NCBI RefSeq assembly: GCF_014650455.1
Contig: NZ_BMUZ01000007.1
Location: 302,388-366,387, forward strand
DNA: 64,000 nt
DNA from: Streptomyces xanthochromogenes
GTDB taxonomy: Bacteria; Actinomycetota; Actinomycetes; Streptomycetales; Streptomycetaceae
Direction of reading: 5' to 3'
Shown here piece after piece: positions 18,596-27,810 of this stretch (position 1 is its first letter; each line of letters starts with the position of its first letter). Under the pieces are notes generated by a model, which was given only the letters and a program-made list of their open reading frames with translations, was not told where the DNA came from and ran no database searches. The translations under genes and the position numbers were made by a program.

Positions 18596-21500
18596 CTACG
18601 CCCGCTCGAACCGCAGGGTGCGCAGTTCGAAGGGGCGCAGGGTCAGCTCCACCGGGCCCGACGTCTGCTCCGCCTGCCCGAGCGGGCGCTCCAGGAGGTC
18701 GGTCGTGGTGACCGACGCCGTCGGGAAGCCCGGGGTCAGGGTGGCGCGGGCGCGGCCGCCGTGTGCCTCGTGGAAGCGGACGACCACGTCGCCGCTGCCG
18801 TCGTCCGCCAGCTTCACCGCGGTCACCACGACCGCGTCGTTGTCGACCTCGGCCAGCGGGGCGACCGGTCCGGCGCCGGGGAGCGTGCGCTCGGGAAGGT
18901 TCACGACGTAGCCCTCGCGCACCGCGTCCCCGATCGTCGCGCCCGGCACCAGCGCGTGCCGGAAGCGGTGCGGGCCCTGGTCGGTCTCGGGGTCGGGGAA
19001 GCGGGGAGCGCGGAGCAGCGAGACCCGCAGGGTCGTCGTCGTACCCGAGTCCTCGGGCCGTACCGTGCGCGTCACGTCGTGGCCGTACGTCGAGTCGGTG
19101 ACCAGGGCCACGCCCCAGCCGGGCTCCTCCAGGTGCACGAAGCGGTGGTTGCAGGCCTCGAACTTGGCCGCCTCCCAGCTCGTGTTGGTGTGTGTGGCCC
19201 GGTAGAAGTGGCCGAACTGGGTCTCGGACGCGTACCGCTCTGCGTGCACGTCCAGCGGGAAGGCCAGCTTCAGGAACTTCTCCGTCTCGTGCCAGTCCAC
19301 CTCCGTGACGATGTCCAGCCGGGACGCCCCGGGGGCCAGGGTCAGGGTCTGGGTCGCCTTCGAGGACCCGAACGAGCGGACCACCCGCACCGAGGCGCCC
19401 TCGCCCGCCGCCACCTCGTCCGCCTCGACCAGGTCGGTCACCGTGTTGCGGTAGAACGCGTCCACGTCCCACGCGTCCCACATGTTCGGGAAGTCGGGGT
19501 GCATCTGGAGCAGGTTCGCGGGGCGGCCGGGCGCGATCGTCTCCCGGCCGGCGGTGAGGTCGTACGCGGAGACGACGAGGCCGCGCTCGTCGACCTCCAC
19601 CCGCAGGAGGCCGTTCGACAGGACGAAGCCGCCGTCCGCACGGTCCGACAGCTCGGCCGGCTCCTCGCCGGCCGGCACCGCTGCCCCGCCCGCCGCGATG
19701 CCGTGCCGTGCGTGCGGGGTCGCGTTGAAGACCAGGGTCTGAGTGCCCTCGCCCGCGAGCGCGCGCTGGGCCTTCTCGACGAGGCCGGTCAGCTCGGCAG
19801 CGACCGCCGCATACGTCTTCTCCGCCTCGCGGTGCACCCAGGCGATCGACGAGCCCGGCAGGATGTCGTGGAACTGGTGCAGCAGGACCGTCTTCCAGAT
19901 GCGGTCCAACTCCTCGTAGGGGTAGGCGAATTCGGGCACGCGCACCGCCGCCGTCGCCGACCACAGCTCCGCCTCGCGCAGCAGGTGCTCGCTCCTGCGG
20001 TTGCCCTGCTTCGTCTTCGCCTGGCTCGTGAGCGTCGCCCGGTGCAGCTCCAGGTACAGCTCGCCCACCCACACCGGCGGGTTCTTGTACTCCTCCTCCG
20101 CCTTCGCGAAGAACTCGGCCGGGGTCTCCCACACGACCTGCGCACTGCCCTCCAGGTCGCGCAGACGGGCCGCCTTGGCGATCATCTCGCGGGTGGTGCC
20201 GCCGCCCCCGTCGCCCCAGCCGGTCGGCGCGAGCGAGTGCCGGGCGACGCCCTTGTCCTTGAAGTTCCTGGCCGCGTGGGCGATTTCACTGCCCTTCATG
20301 GCGCAGTTGTAGGTGTCGACCGGCGGGAAGTGCGTGAAGATCCGGGTGCCGTCGATGCCCTCCCACTGGAAGGTGTGGTGCGGGAACTTGTTGGTCTGCG
20401 ACCAGGAGATCTTCTGCGTGAGCAGCCACTTGGAGCCCGCCGCCTTGATGATCTGCGGCAGGCCCGCGGCGAAGCCGAACGTGTCGGGCAGCCACGCCTC
20501 GTCGTTCTCCACGCCGAACTCGTCGATGAAGAACCGCTTGCCGTGCACGAACTGACGGGCCATCGCCTCCGAGCCCGGCATGTTGGTGTCGGCCTCGACC
20601 CACATGCCGCCGGCCGGTACGAACCGGCCGTCGGACACCGCCTTGACCACCTTCGCCCACACCTCGGGCCGGTGCTCCTTGATCCAGGCCCACTGCTGGG
20701 CCTGCGACATCGAGAAGATGAACTCGGGCTCGTCCTCAAGCAGGGCCGTCATGTTGGACGTCGTGCGCGCCACCTTGCGCACCGTCTCGCGCAGCGGCCA
20801 CAGCCACGCCGAGTCGATGTGGGCGTGGCCCACCGCGCTGATCCGGTGCGCGGATGGCTCGGCGGGCGAGGAGAGGACCTCGGTCAGCTCCGAACGGGCC
20901 GCCGCGGCGGTGCCGTTGACGTCCTGGAGGTCGAGCGCGTCCAGGGCCCGGTCCACCGCGCGCAGGACGTCCCAGCGCCGGCCGGAGTCGACGGGCAGCT
21001 CCGCCATCAGCTCGCCGAGCACCTCCAGGTCGATGACCAGGCGCCACACCGTCTCGTCGAACACCGCGAGGTCCATGCGGGTCAGCCGGTACAGCGGGTC
21101 GCGGTGCGAGGTCTCGATGTCGCCGAGGGCCGTCGGCACGAAGGGGTGGTAGTCGAGCAGGACCGGGTTGGAGGCGGCCTCGATGTGCAGGCGGACCTCT
21201 TCGCCGCCGTCGACCGGGGCGCCGATGCGGACCCACTGGTTGCGCGGGTTGAGGCCCTTCACCGGGGTGCCGTCGGGCCGATAGACCAGGCCCTCGCACT
21301 GGAAGCCCGGCATGTTCTCGTCGAAGCCGAGGTCGAGCAGGGCCTCCACCGACTTGCCCGCCCACTCCTCGGGCACGGTCCCGGTCACCCGGAACCAGCT
21401 GGTGCCCCAGGGCGGACCCCACAGGTCGCCGACCGCGACCGGCGTCACCGGCGCGGCCAGGCCCTCCTCCACCGGTACCGGTTCATCCGGCGCGTTCCAG

Positions 21501-21604
21501 ACGGCGACCTCCAGCGGCACCGACTCCGGGTACACGGCGGGGCGGACGCGCTCGTCCAGAACGCGCTTGAGGCGGGCTTCGACCAGGCCGCGGTCGTCAT
21601 GCAT
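18596..21604 (-). CDS. GH38 alpha-mannosidase
   Basis: 1002-aa class II alpha-mannosidase (GH38), a zinc enzyme removing alpha-mannosyl residues. N-terminal beta domain; then catalytic domain with zinc motif GHAHIDSAWLWPLRETVRK (about 259-277) and the nucleophile region WVEADTNMPGSEA, followed by NDEAWLPDTFGFAAGLPQI; then the middle helical domain and long beta-sandwich C-terminus. No signal peptide, so cytosolic: it would act on imported oligosaccharides. ATG 21604 follows GGAG at 7 nt. Last gene of a leftward block with GH5 and an ABC importer, all upstream genes on the same strand. Confidence 0.93.
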   Translation of the reverse strand: MHDDRGLVEARLKRVLDERVRPAVYPESVPLEVAVWNAPDEPVPVEEGLAAPVTPVAVGDLWGPPWGTSWFRVTGTVPEEWAGKSVEALLDLGFDENMPGFQCEGLVYRPDGTPVKGLNPRNQWVRIGAPVDGGEEVRLHIEAASNPVLLDYHPFVPTALGDIETSHRDPLYRLTRMDLAVFDETVWRLVIDLEVLGELMAELPVDSGRRWDVLRAVDRALDALDLQDVNGTAAAARSELTEVLSSPAEPSAHRISAVGHAHIDSAWLWPLRETVRKVARTTSNMTALLEDEPEFIFSMSQAQQWAWIKEHRPEVWAKVVKAVSDGRFVPAGGMWVEADTNMPGSEAMARQFVHGKRFFIDEFGVENDEAWLPDTFGFAAGLPQIIKAAGSKWLLTQKISWSQTNKFPHHTFQWEGIDGTRIFTHFPPVDTYNCAMKGSEIAHAARNFKDKGVARHSLAPTGWGDGGGGTTREMIAKAARLRDLEGSAQVVWETPAEFFAKAEEEYKNPPVWVGELYLELHRATLTSQAKTKQGNRRSEHLLREAELWSATAAVRVPEFAYPYEELDRIWKTVLLHQFHDILPGSSIAWVHREAEKTYAAVAAELTGLVEKAQRALAGEGTQTLVFNATPHARHGIAAGGAAVPAGEEPAELSDRADGGFVLSNGLLRVEVDERGLVVSAYDLTAGRETIAPGRPANLLQMHPDFPNMWDAWDVDAFYRNTVTDLVEADEVAAGEGASVRVVRSFGSSKATQTLTLAPGASRLDIVTEVDWHETEKFLKLAFPLDVHAERYASETQFGHFYRATHTNTSWEAAKFEACNHRFVHLEEPGWGVALVTDSTYGHDVTRTVRPEDSGTTTTLRVSLLRAPRFPDPETDQGPHRFRHALVPGATIGDAVREGYVVNLPERTLPGAGPVAPLAEVDNDAVVVTAVKLADDGSGDVVVRFHEAHGGRARATLTPGFPTASVTTTDLLERPLGQAEQTSGPVELTLRPFELRTLRFERA

Positions 21605-21750
21605 GAGGGTGCTCCGTTCGGATGGGTGGATCTACCGGGTGGGGACGGCGGGGGCCGGATGGGGCGCGGTGTGAGGATCCCCCGCCGTCCGTACGCCGAA
21701 CCGGCCCGGCGGCCGGGCGCGGCTGGTACCGGCCCGGCGCAGGTGAGGTG

Positions 21751-22992
21751 TCACCGGACCTGGTCGGGGGTGACGACGTCGGTGATGCCGCGCGCCAGGA
21801 GGTGGGCCCGGTCGTCGGCGCGGGTGGCGAGGACGGTGGTGGGACGGGCGCCGTCCGCGGTGAGCCGGAAGAACGCCTCGAAGACGGCTCCCCCGGGTGC
21901 GCACGCGGAGCGGGCGGCCGGGTCCGCGGGCACGGCGAGCGCGGTCGTGCGGGGCGCGGGGGCGTAGGTGCGGGCTCCCTCGCGGAACGCGGCGGCGGCC
22001 CGGGCGAGCACCCGGGCGGTGTCCTTGGGCGTGCCGTCGTTGGTCAACAGGCCCAGCCCGTATTCGAGTTCGGGGAAGTCGGCGAGCTCGCGCGAGACGT
22101 CGTGCGAGCACCACCAGGTGATGCCCCACAGGTCGGGGCAGTCCAGGGCGTTCTCCACGGTCGCCTCGGTGAAGGCGGCCGCGTGCGCGGGCGGCACGAG
22201 GGGGGCCGGGGCGCCGACCTCCTGGAGCCAGACCGGCCGGTGCGGGTCGTCGGCCCACGCCTTGGACAGCTCGACGAGGTAGGCGGCGTGGTGCTCGCTC
22301 GGCACCGACGCACGGCCGTGGCGTTGCGCGGTGCCGTTGAAGACCCAGGAGTGCACGGCGGTCACGGCGCCGCGCCGGGCCGCCTGGGCCGGGGTGAACG
22401 GCATGTCGTCCTGGTACCAGCACGCGTCGTACTCGGCGTGCAGGTGCAGCTTGCCCGGCGCTCCCTCCGCGCAGGCCGCCAGCATCCGCTCCAGCCAGCG
22501 GTCGACCTCGGCCTCGGTGGCCCGGTCGGGGTCGGGGTGGGGCCCGGCGGAGAACTGGTTGACCTCGTTGCCGAGCGTCATGCCGATGAAGTTGGGCCGG
22601 TCGGCGAGGGCCGCCGCCAGGGTGCGCAGATAGGCGGCCTGCCCGTCGACGACCTCGGGGTCGGTGAACAGGTTGCGGCGGTGCCAGGTCCTCGTCCAGG
22701 CGGGCAGGAAGTCGAAGCTCGACAGATGCCCCTGGAGACCGTCGACGTTGACGTCGAGGCCGCGCTCGGCGGCGGCGTCCGCGAGGTCGACGAGCTGCTC
22801 GACGGCGCGGGGACGGATCAGGGTGCGGTTGGGCTGGAAGTACGGCCAGAGCGGGAAGACGCGTATGTGGTCGAGGCCGAGGGCCGCGATCGCGTCGAGG
22901 TCGGTCCGGACGGCATCCGGGTCGTAGTCGAGCCAGTGGTGGAACCAGCCTTGGCTGGGCGTGTAGTTGACGCCGAAGCGCGGGGCTGCCAT
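21751..22992 (-). CDS. GH5-type glycoside hydrolase (mannosidase-like)
   Basis: 413-aa clan A (beta/alpha)8 hydrolase. Start MAAPRFGVNYTPSQGWFHHW, acid/base Glu in MTLGNEVNQF, and nucleophile Glu in WLQEVGAP, with WWCSHDVSREL downstream. This pattern is that of GH5-like beta-mannosidases/mannanases acting on oligosaccharides. No signal peptide, so intracellular. ATG 22992 has GGAG 9 nt upstream. It lies between the GH38 gene and the importer genes, suggesting joint use of a mixed alpha/beta mannoside such as yeast mannan, N-glycan or glucomannan fragments. The exact subfamily and linkage are uncertain. Confidence 0.8.
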   Translation of the reverse strand: MAAPRFGVNYTPSQGWFHHWLDYDPDAVRTDLDAIAALGLDHIRVFPLWPYFQPNRTLIRPRAVEQLVDLADAAAERGLDVNVDGLQGHLSSFDFLPAWTRTWHRRNLFTDPEVVDGQAAYLRTLAAALADRPNFIGMTLGNEVNQFSAGPHPDPDRATEAEVDRWLERMLAACAEGAPGKLHLHAEYDACWYQDDMPFTPAQAARRGAVTAVHSWVFNGTAQRHGRASVPSEHHAAYLVELSKAWADDPHRPVWLQEVGAPAPLVPPAHAAAFTEATVENALDCPDLWGITWWCSHDVSRELADFPELEYGLGLLTNDGTPKDTARVLARAAAAFREGARTYAPAPRTTALAVPADPAARSACAPGGAVFEAFFRLTADGARPTTVLATRADDRAHLLARGITDVVTPDQVR

Positions 22993-23050
22993 GGGATGGA
23001 CTCCAAGGTAGTTCTCTGGAAGGGGAGTTGAGGGTCCCGCGCGTGACGGG

Positions 23051-23917
23051 TCAGCCCTTGACCGCGCCTTCGCCGACTCCGCGGAAGAAGAACCGCTGGA
23101 GGCAGGCGAACATCACGATCAGCGGCGCGACGGCGATGATGGTGCCCGCCGCGACGATGCGCTGGTTGTTGGAGAACGTGCCTTGCAGGAAGTTCAGGCC
23201 GACGGTCAGCGTGAAGTGGTCCGAGTCCGAGAGGACGATCAGGGGCCACAGGAAGTCGTCCCAGGCGCCCATGAAGGAGAAGATCGCGACGACCGCGAGG
23301 GTTCCCTTCACGGCGGGCAGGGCGATCCTGGTGAAGCGCTGCCAGACGTTGGCGCCGTCGACGATGGCCGCCTCTTCGATCTCGTACGGGATGTTGTCGA
23401 AGGCGTTGCGCATGAGGAGCACGTTCATCGCGCCGATGCAGCCCGGCAGCACCACGGCGACCAGGGTGTTGTTCAGTTCCAGGGAGCGCATGGTGGCGAA
23501 CTGGGCCAGCATGGTCGCTTCCATCGGCACCAGGAGCGCGAGCACGAAGACGATCGCGGCGACGCCCCGGCCCTTGAAGCGGAGCCGGGAGAGCGCGTAG
23601 CCGGCCATGGCCGCGCCGATCACGTTGGTCAGGACGTTGCTGACGGCCACCTTCACGGAGTTCAGGATGAAGTCCCAGACGGGGATGATGTCCGCGACGC
23701 CCCGGTAGTTGGCGAAGGTGGGGTGCTCGGGCAGCAGTCGGGGAGGCGAGGTGTAGATGTCCTCGGTGGTGCCCTTGAGCGAGGTCGACAGCTGCCACAG
23801 GAACGGCCCGATCATGATGAGCAGCACGATCACGAGTGCCGCGTACCGCAGGGCCCTGCGCCAGCGGGGGGCGCGGGTGCGACGGGGTGCGGCCGGGTGG
23901 TGGGTGACGGCGGCCAT
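23051..23917 (-). CDS. Carbohydrate ABC importer permease, MalG type
   Basis: 288-aa inner-membrane permease with six helices and the ABC-docking EAA loop NIPYEIEEAAIVDGANVWQ (about 178-196), as in CUT1 sugar importers. Begins with a short Arg-rich cytosolic tail. It starts 25 bp after the MalF-type gene. No ATPase gene is present in this locus; in Streptomyces the shared ATPase MsiK usually serves such systems. Confidence 0.92.
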   Translation of the reverse strand: MAAVTHHPAAPRRTRAPRWRRALRYAALVIVLLIMIGPFLWQLSTSLKGTTEDIYTSPPRLLPEHPTFANYRGVADIIPVWDFILNSVKVAVSNVLTNVIGAAMAGYALSRLRFKGRGVAAIVFVLALLVPMEATMLAQFATMRSLELNNTLVAVVLPGCIGAMNVLLMRNAFDNIPYEIEEAAIVDGANVWQRFTRIALPAVKGTLAVVAIFSFMGAWDDFLWPLIVLSDSDHFTLTVGLNFLQGTFSNNQRIVAAGTIIAVAPLIVMFACLQRFFFRGVGEGAVKG

Positions 23918-23942
23918 CAGCGGGTGTCCTTCCGGTCGGCCA

Positions 23943-24902
23943 TCAGTCCTTGTCCTTCCGGTCGGCGCGCAGCACGAGGAGCATCAGGACCAGGGTCAGC
24001 AGGAACAGCACGATCGACATGGCCGAGGCGTAGCCGGTGCGGCCCTGGAGACCGGTGCCGGTCCGCTGGATGAGCATGACGAGGGTGGTGTCGGTGCCGC
24101 CGGGTCCCCCGGTCGGGCCGGCGATCATGAAGACCTCGGTGAAGACCTTGAAGGCGGAGACCGAGGAGAGCGCGCCGACCAGGACCATGGTGGAGCGCAC
24201 GGACGGCATGGTGATGGAGACGAAGCGCCGGATCGGCCCGGCTCCGTCCACCTCGGCGGCCTCGTGCAGTTCCCTGGGTACGTTCGCGAGCGCGGCCAGA
24301 TAAATGATCATGTAGTAGCCGAGCCCCTTCCACACCGTCAGGGCCATCGAACTGAGCAGCAGCAGCCACTGGTTGGACAGGAACGGCACCGGGTCGACGC
24401 CCACCAGGTGAAGGACGCCGTTGATGAATCCGCGGTCGTCCAGCATCCACACCCACATCAGGGCCACGACGACCACGGACGCCACGACGGGCGTGTAGTA
24501 GGCGGACCGGAAGAAGGCGATGCCGGGGATGTGGCGCTGCACCAGGAGGGCGAGCAGCAGCGGCAGCAGGACCAGGCACGGCACGACCAGGACCACGTAC
24601 AGGGCGCTGTTGCGCAGGGCGACCCAGAACTGGTCGTCGTGCACGAGGGCCGTGAAGTTGTCGAAGCCGACGAATTCGCCGGTGGTCAGGGTGCGGGCGT
24701 CGGTGAACGACTTCCACACCGTGGCGAGGAACGGGTAGAGGTTGAAGGCGAGGGTGATCAGGAGTCCGGGGGCCAGGAACAGCCAGGGGCTGAACGCCTT
24801 GTGCGTACGGCCGGCGGGGCGGCCCGCGCGCCGGCCGGGGGCGGCGGTGCGCGGGCGGCCCGCGGCCCCCTTCGTGGCGACGGTCGGTGTCGAGGTGCTC
24901 AT
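23943..24902 (-). CDS. Carbohydrate ABC importer permease, MalF type
   Basis: 319-aa permease with six helices after a 35-residue Arg/Ala/Gly-rich tail; EAA loop VPRELHEAAEVDGAGPIRRF (about 229-248). Partner of the MalG-type protein encoded next. CUT1 importer for a di- or oligosaccharide, probably mannosides given the GH38 and GH5 neighbours. It follows the binding protein gene by 53 bp. Confidence 0.92.
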   Translation of the reverse strand: MSTSTPTVATKGAAGRPRTAAPGRRAGRPAGRTHKAFSPWLFLAPGLLITLAFNLYPFLATVWKSFTDARTLTTGEFVGFDNFTALVHDDQFWVALRNSALYVVLVVPCLVLLPLLLALLVQRHIPGIAFFRSAYYTPVVASVVVVALMWVWMLDDRGFINGVLHLVGVDPVPFLSNQWLLLLSSMALTVWKGLGYYMIIYLAALANVPRELHEAAEVDGAGPIRRFVSITMPSVRSTMVLVGALSSVSAFKVFTEVFMIAGPTGGPGGTDTTLVMLIQRTGTGLQGRTGYASAMSIVLFLLTLVLMLLVLRADRKDKD

Positions 24903-24955
24903 GACCGGGACCGCCGGGTGACGGGGGTGGAGGGGCTCATCGCTCGATCACCGGG

Positions 24956-26251
24956 TCACTTCTGCTGGATCAGCTTGGTCATCTGGTTGGCCGCGCTGTC
25001 CAGGGCCTGCTTGGGCGACTCCTTGCCCTGGAGACACTTGGCTGTCTCGTTGCGCAGGATCGTCTTCATCTCGTCGCTGAACAGCACCGGCGTGTAGTTG
25101 ACGGCGGTCGGCAGCATCTTGGCCGAGGCGACCCGGATCTTGCCCTCCTCGGTGCCGTCGGCCTTCGTCCAGTACTCCTTGTCGAGCGACCCCTTGGTGC
25201 TGGGGAAGACGGCGACCTTGTGGCCGAAGTCCTCCTGGTTCTTCTGGTCCGTGACGAAGTGCGCGAAGGCGAGGGCGGTCGCGGCGTTCTTGCTCTGCGA
25301 GTTGACCGAGAGTCCCTGCAAGTACATGTTCTGCTTGCCAGTGTTGGTCGGTACGTCCGTGATGCCGAGGCTGTTGTAGAGCGACGGGGCGTTCTTCTTG
25401 AAGGTGTCCAGGTCGTGGGCGCTGCCCGGGTTCATGGCCACCTCCTGCTGGAGGAACTTCTGCCCGGCCGTCTCGGCGGTGAGCGTCAGCGCCTGCTTGT
25501 GGAGCCCGCCCTCCTTGAACATCGTCTGATACTTCGTCAGGAACTCGACGCCCTTGGCGTCGTTGAAGGTGAACTTCGTGCCGTCCTCGCTCATGATCTG
25601 GACGCCGTAGCGCCCGAAGTCCTCGACGGTCGGCGGCTGCGCGAGGGTGGCCTTGCCCTTCTGCGCCAACTGCCCGGCATCCGCGAAGAGTTCGTCGAAG
25701 GTCTTCGGCGCCTTGTCGGGGTCGAGCCCGGCGTCCTTGAACATGGACTTGTTGTAGAAGAGCGGGCCGGTGTTCAGGTACCAGGGGAAGGCGTACGAGC
25801 CCTCCAGCCCCGGCATGTCGAAGCCCTGCCAGGCGCCGTCCAGGTACTCGGGCTTGAACTTGGCGGCGACCTTGTCCTTGTCCAGGTTGAGCAGCGTCCC
25901 GGCCTTGGCGAGCGGATAGGCGAGGTCCGGGGAGAGGTTCACGACATCGGGGAGAGTGCCGGCGGTGGCGTCCGCGCTCAGCTTGTCGGCGTAGTTGTCG
26001 GCGGGCTGGTCGACCCACTTCACCGTGGTGCCGGGGTTGGCCTTCTCGAAGTCCTTGATGACGCCTTCGAAGTAGTCCTTGAAGTTGGCGCGGAGGTTCC
26101 AGGTCTGGAACTTGATCTCGCCCTCGACCTTCCCGTCGGTGGCCGACCCCTTGCCGCTCCCGCCGCCACCGCACGCGGTGAGCAGGGTGAGCGAGAGGGC
26201 GGCGCCGAGACCTACGGCCGTCCGGATCGCGACACTGCGATGAATGGACAT
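24956..26251 (-). CDS. Sugar-binding lipoprotein of ABC importer
   Basis: 431-aa extracellular solute-binding protein. Lipoprotein signal: MSIHRS start, hydrophobic core and lipobox LTAC at about 26-29, followed by a Gly/Ser linker. Body typical of family 1 sugar-binding proteins (EIKFQTWNLRANFKDYFEG, later FPSTKGSLDKEYW). ATG 26251 has AGGAG 10 nt upstream; a longer frame exists but begins before the signal peptide. First gene of the leftward operon and divergent from lacI, with the operator-like repeats in between. Confidence 0.93.
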   Translation of the reverse strand: MSIHRSVAIRTAVGLGAALSLTLLTACGGGGSGKGSATDGKVEGEIKFQTWNLRANFKDYFEGVIKDFEKANPGTTVKWVDQPADNYADKLSADATAGTLPDVVNLSPDLAYPLAKAGTLLNLDKDKVAAKFKPEYLDGAWQGFDMPGLEGSYAFPWYLNTGPLFYNKSMFKDAGLDPDKAPKTFDELFADAGQLAQKGKATLAQPPTVEDFGRYGVQIMSEDGTKFTFNDAKGVEFLTKYQTMFKEGGLHKQALTLTAETAGQKFLQQEVAMNPGSAHDLDTFKKNAPSLYNSLGITDVPTNTGKQNMYLQGLSVNSQSKNAATALAFAHFVTDQKNQEDFGHKVAVFPSTKGSLDKEYWTKADGTEEGKIRVASAKMLPTAVNYTPVLFSDEMKTILRNETAKCLQGKESPKQALDSAANQMTKLIQQK

Positions 26252-26346
26252 GAGTGGCTGACTCCTTCGCCTCGTCCCGATGACGTTGCCGCACACCATG
26301 CAGCGCGAATTAATTGGCCGTCAATAGCGAATAAGTGGACCGATTG

Positions 26347-26438
26347 ACTAAACGAGCAGGTCAGGGGCACTAAAAAGGACTAAAGTCCTGAATCTTTGCG
26401 GCTTACTAAGGCGGTTTAGTGCGATTCAACTAAACCGC
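26347..26438. promoter_or_regulatory. LacI-type operator and ACTAA array
   Basis: Between the binding protein gene and lacI are a perfect inverted repeat GCGGTTTAGT-N8-ACTAAACCGC (26411-26438), a 14-bp palindrome AGGACT-AA-AGTCCT (26376-26389), and five ACTAA elements starting at 26347, 26369, 26379, 26405 and 26429. The largest palindrome lies 15 bp before the lacI start. I infer autoregulation of lacI and control of the mannoside operon; the array may let the repressor bridge both promoters. Confidence 0.75.
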
Positions 26439-26452
26439 GTTACCATCAGCGC

Positions 26453-27550
26453 ATGAGCGAGATCGAAAGCGATGCGCCGCCACCCCGCCGCCCGACGATG
26501 AAGGACGTGGCCAGAGAGGCGGGCGTCTCCACGAGCGCGGTCTCCTTCGCGCTCAACAACCGTCCCGGGGTGTCCGATTCGACCCGGCGCAGGGTCATCC
26601 GGGTCGCGGACCGGCTCGGCTGGCGGCCCAGCTCGGCGGCGCGGGCGCTCTCCGGCGAGAGCGCGGGGGCCATCGGCATGGTGCTGGCCCGCCCGGCGGA
26701 CAGCCTGGGCGGGGAGTCGTTCTTCCTCCAGCTCGTCTCGGGCATCCAGGCGAGTCTCGCGCCGCGGGACCAGGCGCTGGTGTTCCAGATGGTCGACGAC
26801 GTCCAGGCGGAGTGCGAGCTGTACCGGCGGTGGTGGGCGGAGGGGCGGGTCGACGGGGTGATCGTGGTCGACCCCCGGGTCTCGGACCCGCGCCCCGAGA
26901 CCCTCGCGGTACTCGGCCTGCCGGCCGTGATCATCGGCGGGATGGAGGCGCCGGGGAACCCTGACGCTCCCCAACTCCCGCGCCAGGCACGGCTTTCCAA
27001 CATCTGGGCCGACGACTCCGGGGCGATGGATCTGATCGTCCGGCATCTGTACGGGCTCGGCCACCGCCGCATCGGTCACATCGCCGGTACGCCGGGCTAC
27101 GCCCATACGGCTCGCAGGATCGCGTCCTTGCGGGCGGCCGCGCGGCGGCTGGGTCTGGAGCACGCGGTCTCCGTGACAACGGACTTCACGGACCGTCAGG
27201 GGGCCAAGGCCGCGCGGCGGTTGTTCTCGGCGCCGGTGCCGCCCACGGCCCTCATCTGCGACAACGAGGTGATGGCGGTGGCGGCGGTCAGCGTCGCGGC
27301 GGAGCGGGGCCTCCTGATTCCGCGGGACGTCTCGGTGGTGTCCTGGGAGGACTCCGTCATCTGCCACACCCTGCATCCGCAGCTGACGGCGCTGGTGCGC
27401 AAGGCCGACGAGTTCGGGGGGCGGGCGGCGTCCCAGCTCCTCGCCCTCCTGGACGGCGACGCGCCCCGCCAACTCCAGGATCCGCTGCCGCGGTTGCAGC
27501 CACGCGAAAGCACGGGGGCGCCTCCGGCTCAGGGTTTCGGGAGCGGGTGA
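26453..27550 (+). CDS. LacI-family transcriptional regulator
   Basis: 365-aa repressor. HTH at about 16-40 (TMKDVAREAGVSTSAVSFALN) with hinge SSAARALSGESAG, then a periplasmic-binding-protein-like ligand domain ending VSVVSWEDSVICHTLHPQLT. Divergent from the importer/GH operon with an intergenic inverted repeat, so it is the likely local regulator; the inducer would be a mannoside, which is inference. No strong ribosome site precedes ATG 26453, so the mRNA may be leaderless or weakly translated. Confidence 0.93.
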   Translation: MSEIESDAPPPRRPTMKDVAREAGVSTSAVSFALNNRPGVSDSTRRRVIRVADRLGWRPSSAARALSGESAGAIGMVLARPADSLGGESFFLQLVSGIQASLAPRDQALVFQMVDDVQAECELYRRWWAEGRVDGVIVVDPRVSDPRPETLAVLGLPAVIIGGMEAPGNPDAPQLPRQARLSNIWADDSGAMDLIVRHLYGLGHRRIGHIAGTPGYAHTARRIASLRAAARRLGLEHAVSVTTDFTDRQGAKAARRLFSAPVPPTALICDNEVMAVAAVSVAAERGLLIPRDVSVVSWEDSVICHTLHPQLTALVRKADEFGGRAASQLLALLDGDAPRQLQDPLPRLQPRESTGAPPAQGFGSG

Positions 27551-27555
27551 GCCCA

Positions 27556-27732
27556 ACCCCCTGGGGCTCCGCCCCAGACCCCGTTCGCGCCTGAACGGCG
27601 CTCGTCCTCAAACGCCGGACGGGCTGAAAGTGCCCCAGCACCGCGGCACTTGGGGGCGCGGGGAACTGCGCGACCAGCCACGCACGGTGGACGGGCGAAA
27701 GAGGAGCCAGGGGCGCGGGGAACTGCGCGAAG
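27556..27732. repeat. Dispersed GC-rich intergenic repeat (best copy)
   Basis: The most complete copy of the family: TGGGGCTCCGCCCCA (hairpin), CGCCTGAACGGCGCTCGTCC, TCAAACGCCGGACGGGCTGAA, then GGGGCGCGGGGAACTGCGCG with ACCAGCCACG, and a second shorter GGGGCGCGGGGAACTGCGCG at 27711-27730. Related copies: 335-547, 5038-5205, and a degenerate inverted piece at 43131-43163. It fills the space between the convergent lacI and helR genes and could end both transcripts. Confidence 0.85.
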
Positions 27733-27810
27733 GGCCCCCGCGGCCCGCAGGCGTATCCCGGGGCCCGGGGGCGCAGCCCCCGGAAGCCCGCCCCGGCGTG
27801 CCCCGGACCC

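Noticed and set aside
18584..21967. A 1127-aa open frame on the plus strand
   Set aside because: Antisense to the GH38 alpha-mannosidase, whose zinc motif and domain order are intact on the minus strand.
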